Below, one piece after another: positions 36,492 through 44,037 of a DNA stretch of 54,083 nt. A model generated the notes under the pieces. The model worked only from the letters and a program-made list of their open reading frames with translations, had not been told where the DNA came from and ran no database searches. The stretch's first letter is position 1, and every line of letters begins with the position of its first letter. The stretch covers positions 1-54,083 of the forward strand of contig CAYNDV010000015.1 of NCBI GenBank assembly GCA_964396055.1. The letters are read 5' to 3'. The translations under genes and the position numbers were made by a program. The stretch is from CAYJPV01 sp964396055 (GTDB lineage Bacteria > Acidobacteriota > Vicinamibacteria > Vicinamibacterales > JAKQTR01).

Positions 36492-38189
36492 TCAACGGTT
36501 TCTTGTTTCGGCCGTCACGAGCACGAGGTTCGGCAACGGGGCACTGTCGAGGAAGTCGCGGAGTCTGGCCTCGAAACGCGGAGCGCCCGCGACGACGGTC
36601 ACCGGATGCGGGAGCCGGGGGCGGACGGCCTCGAGGTCGTTGTCGCGCATGATGCAGTACGCACCGGGCTCAGCAGCCATGTACGCGATGAGCTGTTGAT
36701 CGTCGAACAACTGGTCAACGTGGCGCCGGAGATAGAACACGAGGCTCGGCGCGGCGACCTTGAACGTGCAGACCCTCGGGACGGGCTCGGGCCGCGTCTC
36801 GATGACCTGCGCCAGGCGGGGCACCGGCTTGTACCGCTCGAAGTCGGGCAGGGACACCGTCATGAGGACCCACAGCACCGCGATGACGCTGCCTGCGGCG
36901 GCGGCCGTCGCCGCCAGTTCCCCTCGCCGCCACAGCAGCGCAACGGTGACCGCGGCGCCGGCTGCGAGCAGCACCCCGCCGGCGCGGGCGCCCGCGAGGT
37001 GGATCGGTCCGTTCGCGTCGCCGAGTCCCCACGCCGCTGCCGCGCCGAGCGCGCCCAGGACCACGGCCATCAGCGCCAGGCTGCCGCGCGTCCAGCCCCG
37101 CGCACGGGCGGGGGCGCCGCCGCCCACGACCTGGTCGATGAGGCCGGCGACCAGGGCGGCTGCCGCCGTGACGACCGGCAGGATGTAGAGATCCTGTTGC
37201 GCCTGCGACAACGAATAGAAGCCCACCGTGCCCGCGATCCAGAGCCCCAGCAGCAGGCGCACCTCGGCGGGGCCTGCCGCCGCCGCAGCTGGTGCGCCTG
37301 CGCCACGGGCCCGCCGCCACGCCAGCAGCCCGCCCCAGGGCACCAGCACCACGAGCGCCACGGGCAGCAGCAGCGACCAGGGGAAGTACAGGTCGCCGAA
37401 GAGCACCGGCAGGTAGAACCACGGCCCGCGATTCGGGGCCCCGACGCCTTCGGCGTACCGGGCGAGGTTCTCGCGGATGAAGAACGTCGCAATGTAGTCC
37501 CAGCCGAACCGCGCGTAGAGCGCCGCGTAGTACGGCGCCACGATCGCGGCCACGATGGCCGCCCCGGTGGGCAGGCGCAGGGTGGCCAGGTCGCGCAGCC
37601 GTCCGCGGCCGAGCAGGTACAGCCCGAAGACGAGCGCCGGGATGACCACCGCGATGGGTCCCTTGGTGAGCACGCCCAGCCCGGCCGTCACGTACATCGC
37701 GAGGAGCCAGCGTCGCCGCCGGGGAGGATCGGTCTCGGCGAGCACGAAACACAGCAGCGTCAGCCCGAGGAACATCGACGACCAGACGTCGATCATGATG
37801 CGCCGGGCAAACAGGAAGAAGCGGGGCGTCGCCGCCAGCGTGACGGCGGCAATCCAGCCGGCCCGCACCGAGAACGCCGCACGCCCGAGGGCAAAGGCGG
37901 TGCCGATCATCAGCAGGGCGCCGATCGCGATGGGCAGCCGCGCCGCCCACAGGGACACCCCGAACACGTGATACGACGCCAGCACGACCCAGTACGACAG
38001 CGGAGGTTTGTTGTACCGGGGTTCGTAGTTGAACGTGGACTCGAGCCAGGTCCCGCGCTCGAGCATCTCGCGCGGCGTCTCGGTGTAGAACGCCTCGTTG
38101 GCGTCGATGATGGACGTCGCGCCGAGATTCAGCAGATACGGCACCACGGCGGCGGCGAGCAGCACGACCCAGATCGCACGGCGGGACAT
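36492..38189 (-). CDS. ArnT-like glycosyltransferase (GT39/GT83, polyprenyl-phosphate sugar donor)
   Basis: This 565-residue membrane protein has a dozen hydrophobic helices and the GT-C signature in the first periplasmic loop (SIIDANEAFYTETPREMLER), plus NKPPLSYWVV and RRIMIDVWSSMF typical of the ArnT/PMT group. It transfers a sugar from a polyprenyl-phosphate donor to lipid A, another lipid or protein in the periplasm. The ATG at 38189 is chosen because a TACTAT -10 box ends 7 bp upstream; the longer frame to 38273 would be translated from repeats. It is divergent from a UbiA-like gene. Confidence 0.88.
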   Translation of the reverse strand: MSRRAIWVVLLAAAVVPYLLNLGATSIIDANEAFYTETPREMLERGTWLESTFNYEPRYNKPPLSYWVVLASYHVFGVSLWAARLPIAIGALLMIGTAFALGRAAFSVRAGWIAAVTLAATPRFFLFARRIMIDVWSSMFLGLTLLCFVLAETDPPRRRRWLLAMYVTAGLGVLTKGPIAVVIPALVFGLYLLGRGRLRDLATLRLPTGAAIVAAIVAPYYAALYARFGWDYIATFFIRENLARYAEGVGAPNRGPWFYLPVLFGDLYFPWSLLLPVALVVLVPWGGLLAWRRARGAGAPAAAAAGPAEVRLLLGLWIAGTVGFYSLSQAQQDLYILPVVTAAAALVAGLIDQVVGGGAPARARGWTRGSLALMAVVLGALGAAAAWGLGDANGPIHLAGARAGGVLLAAGAAVTVALLWRRGELAATAAAAGSVIAVLWVLMTVSLPDFERYKPVPRLAQVIETRPEPVPRVCTFKVAAPSLVFYLRRHVDQLFDDQQLIAYMAAEPGAYCIMRDNDLEAVRPRLPHPVTVVAGAPRFEARLRDFLDSAPLPNLVLVTAETRNR

Positions 38190-38196
38190 GGGAACG

Positions 38197-38202
38197 ATAG
38201 TA
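38197..38202 (-). promoter_or_regulatory. -10 box TACTAT directly before the ArnT-like gene
   Basis: On the minus strand GTACTAT is followed by seven bases and ATG (38189). Upstream lie C-rich heptamers, the CTTCTGT array and the linker, so this is the same architecture as at 45705 and 52121. Confidence 0.55.
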
Positions 38203-38203
38203 C

Positions 38204-38336
38204 TAGGGGCTGGGGGCTGGGGGAAGGAGACAGAAGACAGAAGACAGAAGACAGGAGGGATCACGCCTGTCACGCCGAACCTTGAACCTGGAACCTGGAA
38301 CCCTGAACCGTGAACCGTGAACCGTGAACCGTGAAC
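38204..38336 (-). repeat. Composite repeat element, full modules, minus orientation
   Basis: Read on the minus strand the order is GGTTCAC-type array (38336-38277), linker with GCGTGACAGGCGTGATCC (about 38276-38255), CTTCTGT array (38254-38228) and C-rich heptamers (38227-38204), then TACTAT and the start codon. The same order occurs at 51968-52126 and, without the first array, at 45591-45710. Confidence 0.85.
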
Positions 38337-38342
38337 TTACGT

Positions 38343-38348
38343 TATGCT
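38343..38348 (+). promoter_or_regulatory. -10-like box TATGCT before the UbiA-family gene
   Basis: GTTATGCT is followed by 8 bp and the TTG codon that I take as start (38357). It sits directly beside the outer end of the minus-strand composite element, so the element lies between two divergent promoters. Confidence 0.4.
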
Positions 38349-38356
38349 GTCCCCAC

Positions 38357-39313
38357 TTGGGTCTGTCCCCGTATCTCTCCATCGCCCGGCCGGATCACTG
38401 GCCGAAGAACGCGTTCATGCTGCTGGGCGTGCTCCTGGCGGTGTTCTACGCCCCAACGGCGCTGACGCTCGACACGCTGGGCCGCCTGGGGCTGGCCGTG
38501 GCCGCCACGTGCCTGGTCGCCTCGAGCAACTACGTCCTGAACGAGTGGCTCGACGGGCCGCAGGACCGCCTCCACCCGGAGAAGCGGGACAGGCCCGTCC
38601 CGGCCGGGGCCATCCGGCAGGGCTGGGCGTACGCCGAGTGGCTGCTGCTGGCGGCCGTCGGCGGAGCCATGGGCTGGCTGGTGTCCCCGGCATTTGCCCT
38701 CGCCCTGGGGGCCCTGTGGATCATGGGCGTGGTCTACAACGTGCCGCCGGTGCGCCTGAAGGAGTGGCCGTACCTCGACGTGCTGAGCGAATCGCTCAAC
38801 AACCCGATCCGGCTCGCCCTCGGGTGGTTCGTGATCCTCCCGGATCGGGTTCCGCCCGTGTCGCTGGTGGTGTCCTACTGGATGGTCGGCGCGTTCCTGA
38901 TGGCCGTGAAGCGCCTGGCCGAGGTCCGGCGCCTCGGCGATCGCGCGGTGCTGGCGGCGTATCGCGGGTCCTTCCGCCACTACACGGAAGAGCGCCTCCT
39001 AGTCAGCATCATGTTCTATGCCGTCGCCTGCGCCCTCTTCGCCGGCATCTTCATCGTCCGTTACCGGCTCGAGCTGATCCTGTTCTTTCCGCTGCTCGCC
39101 GGGTTCCTCGCCTACTACCTGCACCTGGGGCTGCAGCCCGACAGCGCCGCCGAACACCCCGAGAAACTGCATCGGGAATGGGGGTTCGTGGCGTACGTGG
39201 CCGTCTGTCTCGCCGTGTTCGTCACGCTGATGTTCGTCGGCGTACCCGTGCTCTACCGGTGGTTCAACGTGGAGCCGGCGTCGATCACACCGCTCTGGAC
39301 CCTGGGGCGCTAG
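38357..39313 (+). CDS. UbiA-family prenyltransferase, polyprenyl-phosphate phosphoribosyltransferase-like
   Basis: This integral membrane protein of about 318 residues has the UbiA motif with spaced acids (NEWLDGPQDRLHPEKRDRP) and a N-terminal segment (IARPDHWPKNAFMLLG) close to decaprenyl-phosphate phosphoribosyltransferases of the Rv3806c type, rather than ubiquinone enzymes. It may make a polyprenyl-phosphate pentose donor, which would fit the adjacent ArnT-like enzyme. No ATG exists near the N-terminus; TTG 38357 fits the -10 spacing, and GTG codons further upstream lie in repeats. Its TAG stop and that of the convergent lipoprotein gene share one CTAG. Confidence 0.8.
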   Translation: MGLSPYLSIARPDHWPKNAFMLLGVLLAVFYAPTALTLDTLGRLGLAVAATCLVASSNYVLNEWLDGPQDRLHPEKRDRPVPAGAIRQGWAYAEWLLLAAVGGAMGWLVSPAFALALGALWIMGVVYNVPPVRLKEWPYLDVLSESLNNPIRLALGWFVILPDRVPPVSLVVSYWMVGAFLMAVKRLAEVRRLGDRAVLAAYRGSFRHYTEERLLVSIMFYAVACALFAGIFIVRYRLELILFFPLLAGFLAYYLHLGLQPDSAAEHPEKLHREWGFVAYVAVCLAVFVTLMFVGVPVLYRWFNVEPASITPLWTLGR

Positions 39314-40017
39314 GGCTCGATCCGCCAGCCGTCGGTGTAGAGGCGCACGTGCAGCGTGCGGCGCGTCTGCGGGTCTTCGTTCTCGCCGTACGGCAGGTGG
39401 AGCCGCGTCGGGCCCTGCCACGACGGGACCCCGGCCGTCCACGGCTCATCGGGCTGATACGTCCACTCCAGCGCCACGCGACCGGTCTCGGCCAGGCGCC
39501 AGATCTGAAGGACCGACGGGCCGCCCGGGCTGCCGCTTGCCACGGCGAACCGGCCGCAGTCCGGCGCCAGCAGCGGCACGCCCGGCAGGTCGGCCCGGGC
39601 GCCCGAGGCCGCGTGCACCAGCAGGTACGCCTCGGCGTCCTGACGCTGCACGTGGACGAGGTGGTGCCCGACACAGGCCATCCACTCGGTGTACGCGTAG
39701 CCCACGTAGTCGTCGGCCGACGGGTCGGGCGTGTCGACGAGATCGACCACCGTCCCGTTGCCGATGGCCAGGGTGAGGCGCTTCCCCACGCGGGTCACGC
39801 CCGCAACCCCGCGGCCGAGCGTATAGAGCTCGACGGCGCGCGCGCATTCGTAGGTGTTGGCCGTGTCGGGACACGCCCGGGCCACCGTGGCCAGCACGTT
39901 CACGTAGCCGTCTGGAAGGGCCGTCCACTCGGGCTCGCTGCGCGCGCAGCCCGCGGCGGCCGCCACGCCGGCTGCAGCGCCGATCAGGATCGCGACACGT
40001 CGCAGCACCCGGCTCAT
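39310..40017 (-). CDS. Hypothetical lipoprotein
   Basis: This 235-residue protein has a lipoprotein signal with Cys in AAAAGCARS (about residue 24) and a soluble domain with no family that I recognise; conserved-looking cysteines occur at RACPDTANTYECAR and LLAPDCGRF. AGGAGG lies upstream of the ATG, and only 18 bp separate it from the DUF523 gene, so it is probably the last gene of the photolyase operon. Its stop overlaps the end of the convergent UbiA-like gene by 4 bp. Confidence 0.72.
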   Translation of the reverse strand: MSRVLRRVAILIGAAAGVAAAAGCARSEPEWTALPDGYVNVLATVARACPDTANTYECARAVELYTLGRGVAGVTRVGKRLTLAIGNGTVVDLVDTPDPSADDYVGYAYTEWMACVGHHLVHVQRQDAEAYLLVHAASGARADLPGVPLLAPDCGRFAVASGSPGGPSVLQIWRLAETGRVALEWTYQPDEPWTAGVPSWQGPTRLHLPYGENEDPQTRRTLHVRLYTDGWRIEP

Positions 40018-40035
40018 GGCGCCTCCCTCCTGCGC

Positions 40036-40998
40036 TCAGACGTGGTTGCGCAGCATCAGTTCCTTCGGATGAGGGTCCAGGTAGACCTGCCCGGCCAGGT
40101 AGGCCACGGCGTGGCGCCGCACGTAGTGCCGGAGCAGGGTGAGGGGCACGACGAGCGGCACGAGGCCCTTGCGGTAGTCGGTGATGCTCTGCAGCAGCTC
40201 CGCCCGGGAGGTGGCGTCGACCGTCTCCCGGAAGTAGCCGAGCATGTGCATGAGCACGTTCGTATGCTTGCGCGTCGTGGCCATCACGGCCAGGGCGTCC
40301 ATGAACTGATCCCGGTACCGCGAGGCCAGGGTCTCGCGCGGCGTACCCTTGGCCCGCGCAACGAGCCGGCCCAGCGTGGCGTAGGCCTCGGGGTCGTGGG
40401 CGAGCAGCGTCATCTTGTGGGCCGTGTGGAACGCCACAAGATCGCCGACGGTCCAGGCCGACTCGAACAGCGTCCGCAGGCGCACGTAGGCGAAGACACG
40501 CTCGACGAAGTTGTCGCGCAGCCGCGGGTCAGACAGGCGGCCTTCTTCCTCGACAGGCAGCCGCGGGAAGCGTGCCATGAGCGCCTCGGCGAACAGCCCA
40601 CGCCCCTGCTTCTCCGGCATGCCGGATTCGACGTACACCTTGACGCGCTCCATCCCGCAGCTCGGCGAGTCCTTCTTCAGCACGTAGCCCGCGAGGCGAT
40701 CGGCGGCCAGTGACTCGGCGCGGCCGCGGGCGTACTCCCGCATCTCGGTCGAGATGTCACGCCCGCTGCGGGTGTTGACCATGTGAATCCCGTCGGCGCG
40801 CCGGACCAGGCGCAGCGCCTCGCGCGGGGTCCCGAGGCCGAGTTCCACCTCCGGGCACACGGGCACCCATTCCACGAACGCGCCGAAGGTGTCCACCAGG
40901 AACGAGTCGCGCTTGTGGCCGCCGTCGAATCGGACCTTCTCGCCGAGCAGGCACGACGAGATGCCGATGCGGATGGGTGCTGCGGGCTGGGTCGTCAT
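40036..40998 (-). CDS. DUF523-DUF1722 protein (YbgA-like C-terminus)
   Basis: This 320-residue protein joins an N-terminal DUF523 domain (IGISSCLLGEKVRFDGGHKR, CPEVELGLGTPREALRLV, KKDSPSCGMERVKVY, with Cys residues that could bind metal) and a C-terminal DUF1722 domain (about 195-310, AFHTAHKMTLLAHDPEAYATLG). DUF1722 proteins such as E. coli YbgA lie beside photolyase genes, as here. The biochemical role is unknown; a link to tRNA thiolation or DNA repair is only guessed. The ATG overlaps the photolyase stop (ATGA). Confidence 0.88.
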   Translation of the reverse strand: MTTQPAAPIRIGISSCLLGEKVRFDGGHKRDSFLVDTFGAFVEWVPVCPEVELGLGTPREALRLVRRADGIHMVNTRSGRDISTEMREYARGRAESLAADRLAGYVLKKDSPSCGMERVKVYVESGMPEKQGRGLFAEALMARFPRLPVEEEGRLSDPRLRDNFVERVFAYVRLRTLFESAWTVGDLVAFHTAHKMTLLAHDPEAYATLGRLVARAKGTPRETLASRYRDQFMDALAVMATTRKHTNVLMHMLGYFRETVDATSRAELLQSITDYRKGLVPLVVPLTLLRHYVRRHAVAYLAGQVYLDPHPKELMLRNHV

Positions 40999-42419
40999 GA
41001 TGCTCCCCGGAACAGAGGCGCCTCGGCGCCGGGCACGCGGCGCCCCGACGCCGACGCGACGCGCCGAATATACCCCTTGCAGTCGAACTTGCGCGAGGTG
41101 CTGGCGTACGACATGTACCGGACGGTGCCGTAGATGGGCCGCTCCGGCCCCCACGCCCGGTCGTGCTTGCCCCCGATGGCCCACGCGATCCCGGTGTAGC
41201 CGTTCGGATCGCGGCCGTCGAGTTCGTACCGGTCGTTGAGTTCGACGGCGCGCGCGAAGGCCTCGGCCGGCGTCGGCGACCACTCCAGGATCTTCTTCGC
41301 CCAGTACATGCGCACGTAGCCGTGCATCCACCCCGTCTCCACCATCTGGATCTGGGCGGCGTTCCACAGCGGGTCGTGCGTCTCGGCGGCCTCCAGCCGG
41401 GCGAGCGAGTACAGCGGGTCGCGAGGGTCGCCGGCGTGGTCGGCGAGCGTCCGCAGTGCCCACGGTTCGCAGCCGTCGAGCCGGTCGTACCGCGGGTTGA
41501 ACCGCACGAAATTCACAGCCAGTTCCCGGCGGACGATGAACTCCTCGAGGAAGGCGTCGCGATCCTCGCGCGGCGCCGCCGCGTCGCGCACGGCGCGGGC
41601 CACGCTCAGCGGGCCGATATGGCCGAAGTGCAGGTAGGGCGAGAGCTGGCTCGTGCCCTCCGCGTCGGGCTGGTTGCGGCGTGTGGCGTACCCGTCGAGC
41701 CGCTCGCGCAGGAAGCGGGCCAGGACGGCTTCGGCCACGCGTGTCCCGCCGCGAGTGCCGGCCACCGGTTGCGCCGACGTGTCGAGCGCCAGCCGGTCGG
41801 CGAGGGACGCCTCGGCGGGCTCCGACCGCGGCGCGCGTGGCGGGTTCCACACCACCGCCGCCCGCGGCTCGCGCCGATCGATCAGGAAGCGCGGCAGCAG
41901 CCGTCCGATGCGCGGGCGGATGGTGCGTGCCGCGTACTGCTCCTTCTCGAGCAGCACGGTCGGGACGATGACATCGGCGTCGACCGTCCAGAACGGCACC
42001 CGCAGCCGCTCGGCGCAGGTGCGCCTCCAGCCATCGGGCTCGCGCAGGGGGTTCTCGTCGCCGATGACCAGCGCCGCCCCGGTCTCGTGGCAGAACGCCG
42101 GCAGATCGTGGTCCGGGTCGAGGCGCACGACGAAACCGGCTCGGCGCGCGCGCACATCGCGCGCGATGTCGCCGAGGCCCTCGGCGAAGAACCGGTAGTG
42201 GCGCCGGTTGGCGTTCGGGTAGTTCGCGACGAGGCCGACAAACACGACCACGGGCAGGCCGAGCAGGTTCGCCGCCTCGATGGCGGCGTCGAGCGCCGGG
42301 TTGTCGACGCCCCGCTGCGCGCGCTGCATCCAGTAGACGACACAGCGTCCCGCCGGATCGGGGACGCCGCCACGGCGGACGGCCACGCGAGGGTCGGCGG
42401 CCAGCGTCTCGAGGCTCAC
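40995..42419 (-). CDS. Class II CPD photolyase
   Basis: This 474-residue flavoenzyme repairs cyclobutane pyrimidine dimers with blue/near-UV light. The class II hallmark CVVYWMQRAQRGVDNPAL is near the N-terminus, and the C-terminal FAD-binding part has WNAAQIQMVETGWMHGYVRM followed by YWAKKILEW, and DPNGYTGIAWAIGGKHDRAW. The start is GTG at 42419, which overlaps the stop of the MerR gene (GTGA); a longer frame to 42785 lies inside that gene and is not real. The overlap chain merR-phr-DUF523 indicates a single transcript. Confidence 0.93.
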   Translation of the reverse strand: MSLETLAADPRVAVRRGGVPDPAGRCVVYWMQRAQRGVDNPALDAAIEAANLLGLPVVVFVGLVANYPNANRRHYRFFAEGLGDIARDVRARRAGFVVRLDPDHDLPAFCHETGAALVIGDENPLREPDGWRRTCAERLRVPFWTVDADVIVPTVLLEKEQYAARTIRPRIGRLLPRFLIDRREPRAAVVWNPPRAPRSEPAEASLADRLALDTSAQPVAGTRGGTRVAEAVLARFLRERLDGYATRRNQPDAEGTSQLSPYLHFGHIGPLSVARAVRDAAAPREDRDAFLEEFIVRRELAVNFVRFNPRYDRLDGCEPWALRTLADHAGDPRDPLYSLARLEAAETHDPLWNAAQIQMVETGWMHGYVRMYWAKKILEWSPTPAEAFARAVELNDRYELDGRDPNGYTGIAWAIGGKHDRAWGPERPIYGTVRYMSYASTSRKFDCKGYIRRVASASGRRVPGAEAPLFRGAS

Positions 42420-43372
42420 GGCCGCCCTCCGCGCCCCGGACGCCCGGCCGCTGCGATGCGCACGGCCCACGCGTCGAGTTCCCCGAAGCCGGACACCCGG
42501 TCCACCCCCGGGACGTCGGGTGCGCCACGCCCGCCGGCCACGATCCGGACCGCCGTCGGCACAGCCTGCCGCAGCGCCCGCAGGGCCGGCCCGGCGGCTG
42601 CTTCGGGCGTGGCCTCGCTGACACTCACGGCCACGGCCGCCGCGTCCAGATCGCGCGCGGCCGTCACGATCTCGCTGGCGGGCACGTCCGCGCCCAGAAA
42701 CCGCACGCGGCATCCTGCGGCCGCCAGGACCAGGGCCGCCATCTGCAGACCGATGAGATGCCGCTCGCCTGCCAGCGTCGCGCACACCACGACCGGGCCG
42801 GCGGCCCGGGCATCGTACGACAGGCGCAGCGAGCGCAGCAGGTCACCGACCCGCTCGGAGAGGAAGTGTTCGTGCCGGATCTCGAAACGCCCGTCCGCCC
42901 ACCCCTCGCCGATGCGGCGCACCAGGGGCGCCACGCGGGTCTCGCAGAACGCCGCCGGACCCAGCGCGGCCGAGTCGGCGAGCAGCACGGCCGTCAGGCG
43001 ATCGGCATCGAAGGCGCTGACCAGGTCGTCGAGTCCGTCATCGGCCATCGGCGGGACGGGCGTGCCCGTCATCTCCCGCGCCGGGCCGGCGACGGGCAGT
43101 TCCACCGCCAGCAGGCGATCGAGTTCGGCGTCGGAGGCAGGCACCACTTCGCCGGCCCGGTGCCCGCGGGCCACGGCCTGGGCCATCCGGCGCAGGCGCG
43201 CCACCGTGGACAGCGGGTAGACGCGGTGGCCCGACGGCTTGCGCTCGGCCACGGGATATCCGTAACGCGATTCCCACGTCCGCAGGGTATCGATGGAAAG
43301 GCCGGTCGCTCGCGAGAGGGCGCCGATGCCGAGTCTGCCGGCGCTATCGGAGGGAGTGCGGTGCCGCGGCAT
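42416..43372 (-). CDS. MerR-type regulator with cobalamin-binding domain (CarH/LitR-like photoreceptor)
   Basis: This 318-residue protein has an N-terminal MerR winged helix (RLGIGALSRATGLSIDTLRTW, residues 13-75) and a C-terminal B12-binding region. The four-helix part shows W158-x9-E168-H169 (GEGWADGRFEIRHEHF), the CarH signature, and the Rossmann part has E203-x-H205-x-x-G208, whose His ligates cobalt. The residue after the Trp is Ala; in Thermus CarH it is a His used in the light-adapted state. AdoCbl-bound CarH represses in the dark and is released by light. Its position in front of a photolyase fits light-induced repair. Confidence 0.9.
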   Translation of the reverse strand: MPRHRTPSDSAGRLGIGALSRATGLSIDTLRTWESRYGYPVAERKPSGHRVYPLSTVARLRRMAQAVARGHRAGEVVPASDAELDRLLAVELPVAGPAREMTGTPVPPMADDGLDDLVSAFDADRLTAVLLADSAALGPAAFCETRVAPLVRRIGEGWADGRFEIRHEHFLSERVGDLLRSLRLSYDARAAGPVVVCATLAGERHLIGLQMAALVLAAAGCRVRFLGADVPASEIVTAARDLDAAAVAVSVSEATPEAAAGPALRALRQAVPTAVRIVAGGRGAPDVPGVDRVSGFGELDAWAVRIAAAGRPGRGGRP

Positions 43373-43403
43373 GTGCGTGCCCGATCATGGCACAAAACGG
43401 GTG

Positions 43404-43430
43404 GGGCGCGGCCCCCCATGGGCCGCGCCC
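43404..43430 (-). terminator. Terminator hairpin after the fasciclin gene
   Basis: Positions 43404-43413 pair with 43421-43430 (10 bp, GGGCGCGGCC) around a 7-nt loop, 9 bp beyond the stop of the minus-strand fasciclin gene. A TTTT run follows about 5 bp after the stem in the minus direction. Confidence 0.65.
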
Positions 43431-43438
43431 GCCGGACG

Positions 43439-43918
43439 TCAGAGCTTCGGGAGGATGACGGTGTCGATCACGTGGATGACGCCGTTCGAGGTCAGGATGT
43501 CGGTCTTGATCACCTTGGCGTTGTCCACCTTGACGCCGGCGCTGGTGTCGATCTTCACCAGGCCGCCCTGCACGGTCTTGGCTTCCTTCAGCTTGACCAC
43601 GTCAGCCGCCAGCACCTTGCCCGCCACCACGTGATAGGTGAGCACGGCCGTCAGCTTCGCCTTGTCCTTGAGCAGCGCGTCGAGGTCGGCCTTCGGGATC
43701 TTCGCGAACGCCTCGTCGGTGGGCGCGAACACGGTGAAGGGCCCCGCGCCCTTCAGGGTCTCGACCAGGCCCGCCGCCTGCAGGGCGGCCGCCAGGGTCT
43801 TGAAGCTGCCCGCCGCGACGGCGGTGTCGACGATGTCCTTGGCCTGCTCGGCACGAGCCTGGGTGGCGACGCCGGCCATCAGGGCGACGGCGAGAACGGA
43901 GGCAACGAACGTACGCAT
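43439..43918 (-). CDS. Secreted fasciclin-domain protein
   Basis: This 159-residue protein consists of a signal peptide (ASVLAVALMAGVATQARA) and one fasciclin (FAS1) domain with both conserved segments: FTVFAPTDEAFAKIP (H1) and NGVIHVIDTVILP (H2), with the YH pair in LTYHVVAGKV. FAS1 domains mediate adhesion or matrix contact. AAGGAG lies 7 bp before the ATG, and a hairpin follows the stop, so it is a single-gene transcript. The 119 bp upstream of it, to the next gene, show no feature. Confidence 0.93.
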   Translation of the reverse strand: MRTFVASVLAVALMAGVATQARAEQAKDIVDTAVAAGSFKTLAAALQAAGLVETLKGAGPFTVFAPTDEAFAKIPKADLDALLKDKAKLTAVLTYHVVAGKVLAADVVKLKEAKTVQGGLVKIDTSAGVKVDNAKVIKTDILTSNGVIHVIDTVILPKL

Positions 43919-44037
43919 GGCAACGCTCCTTCAATCATGGCCGGACACCCGGCCTGGTCAAATCACCCGAGTGACGTGTCGCCCGCCGGGCGGGCGGCCC
44001 GAAGCATGTCGGGTGGGGGTCATGCCGGGCAAAGAGG

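Noticed and set aside
36492..38273. Longer N-terminus for the ArnT-like gene
   Set aside because: The extra 28 codons are translated from the composite repeat element, and a -10 box lies 7 bp before the inner ATG.
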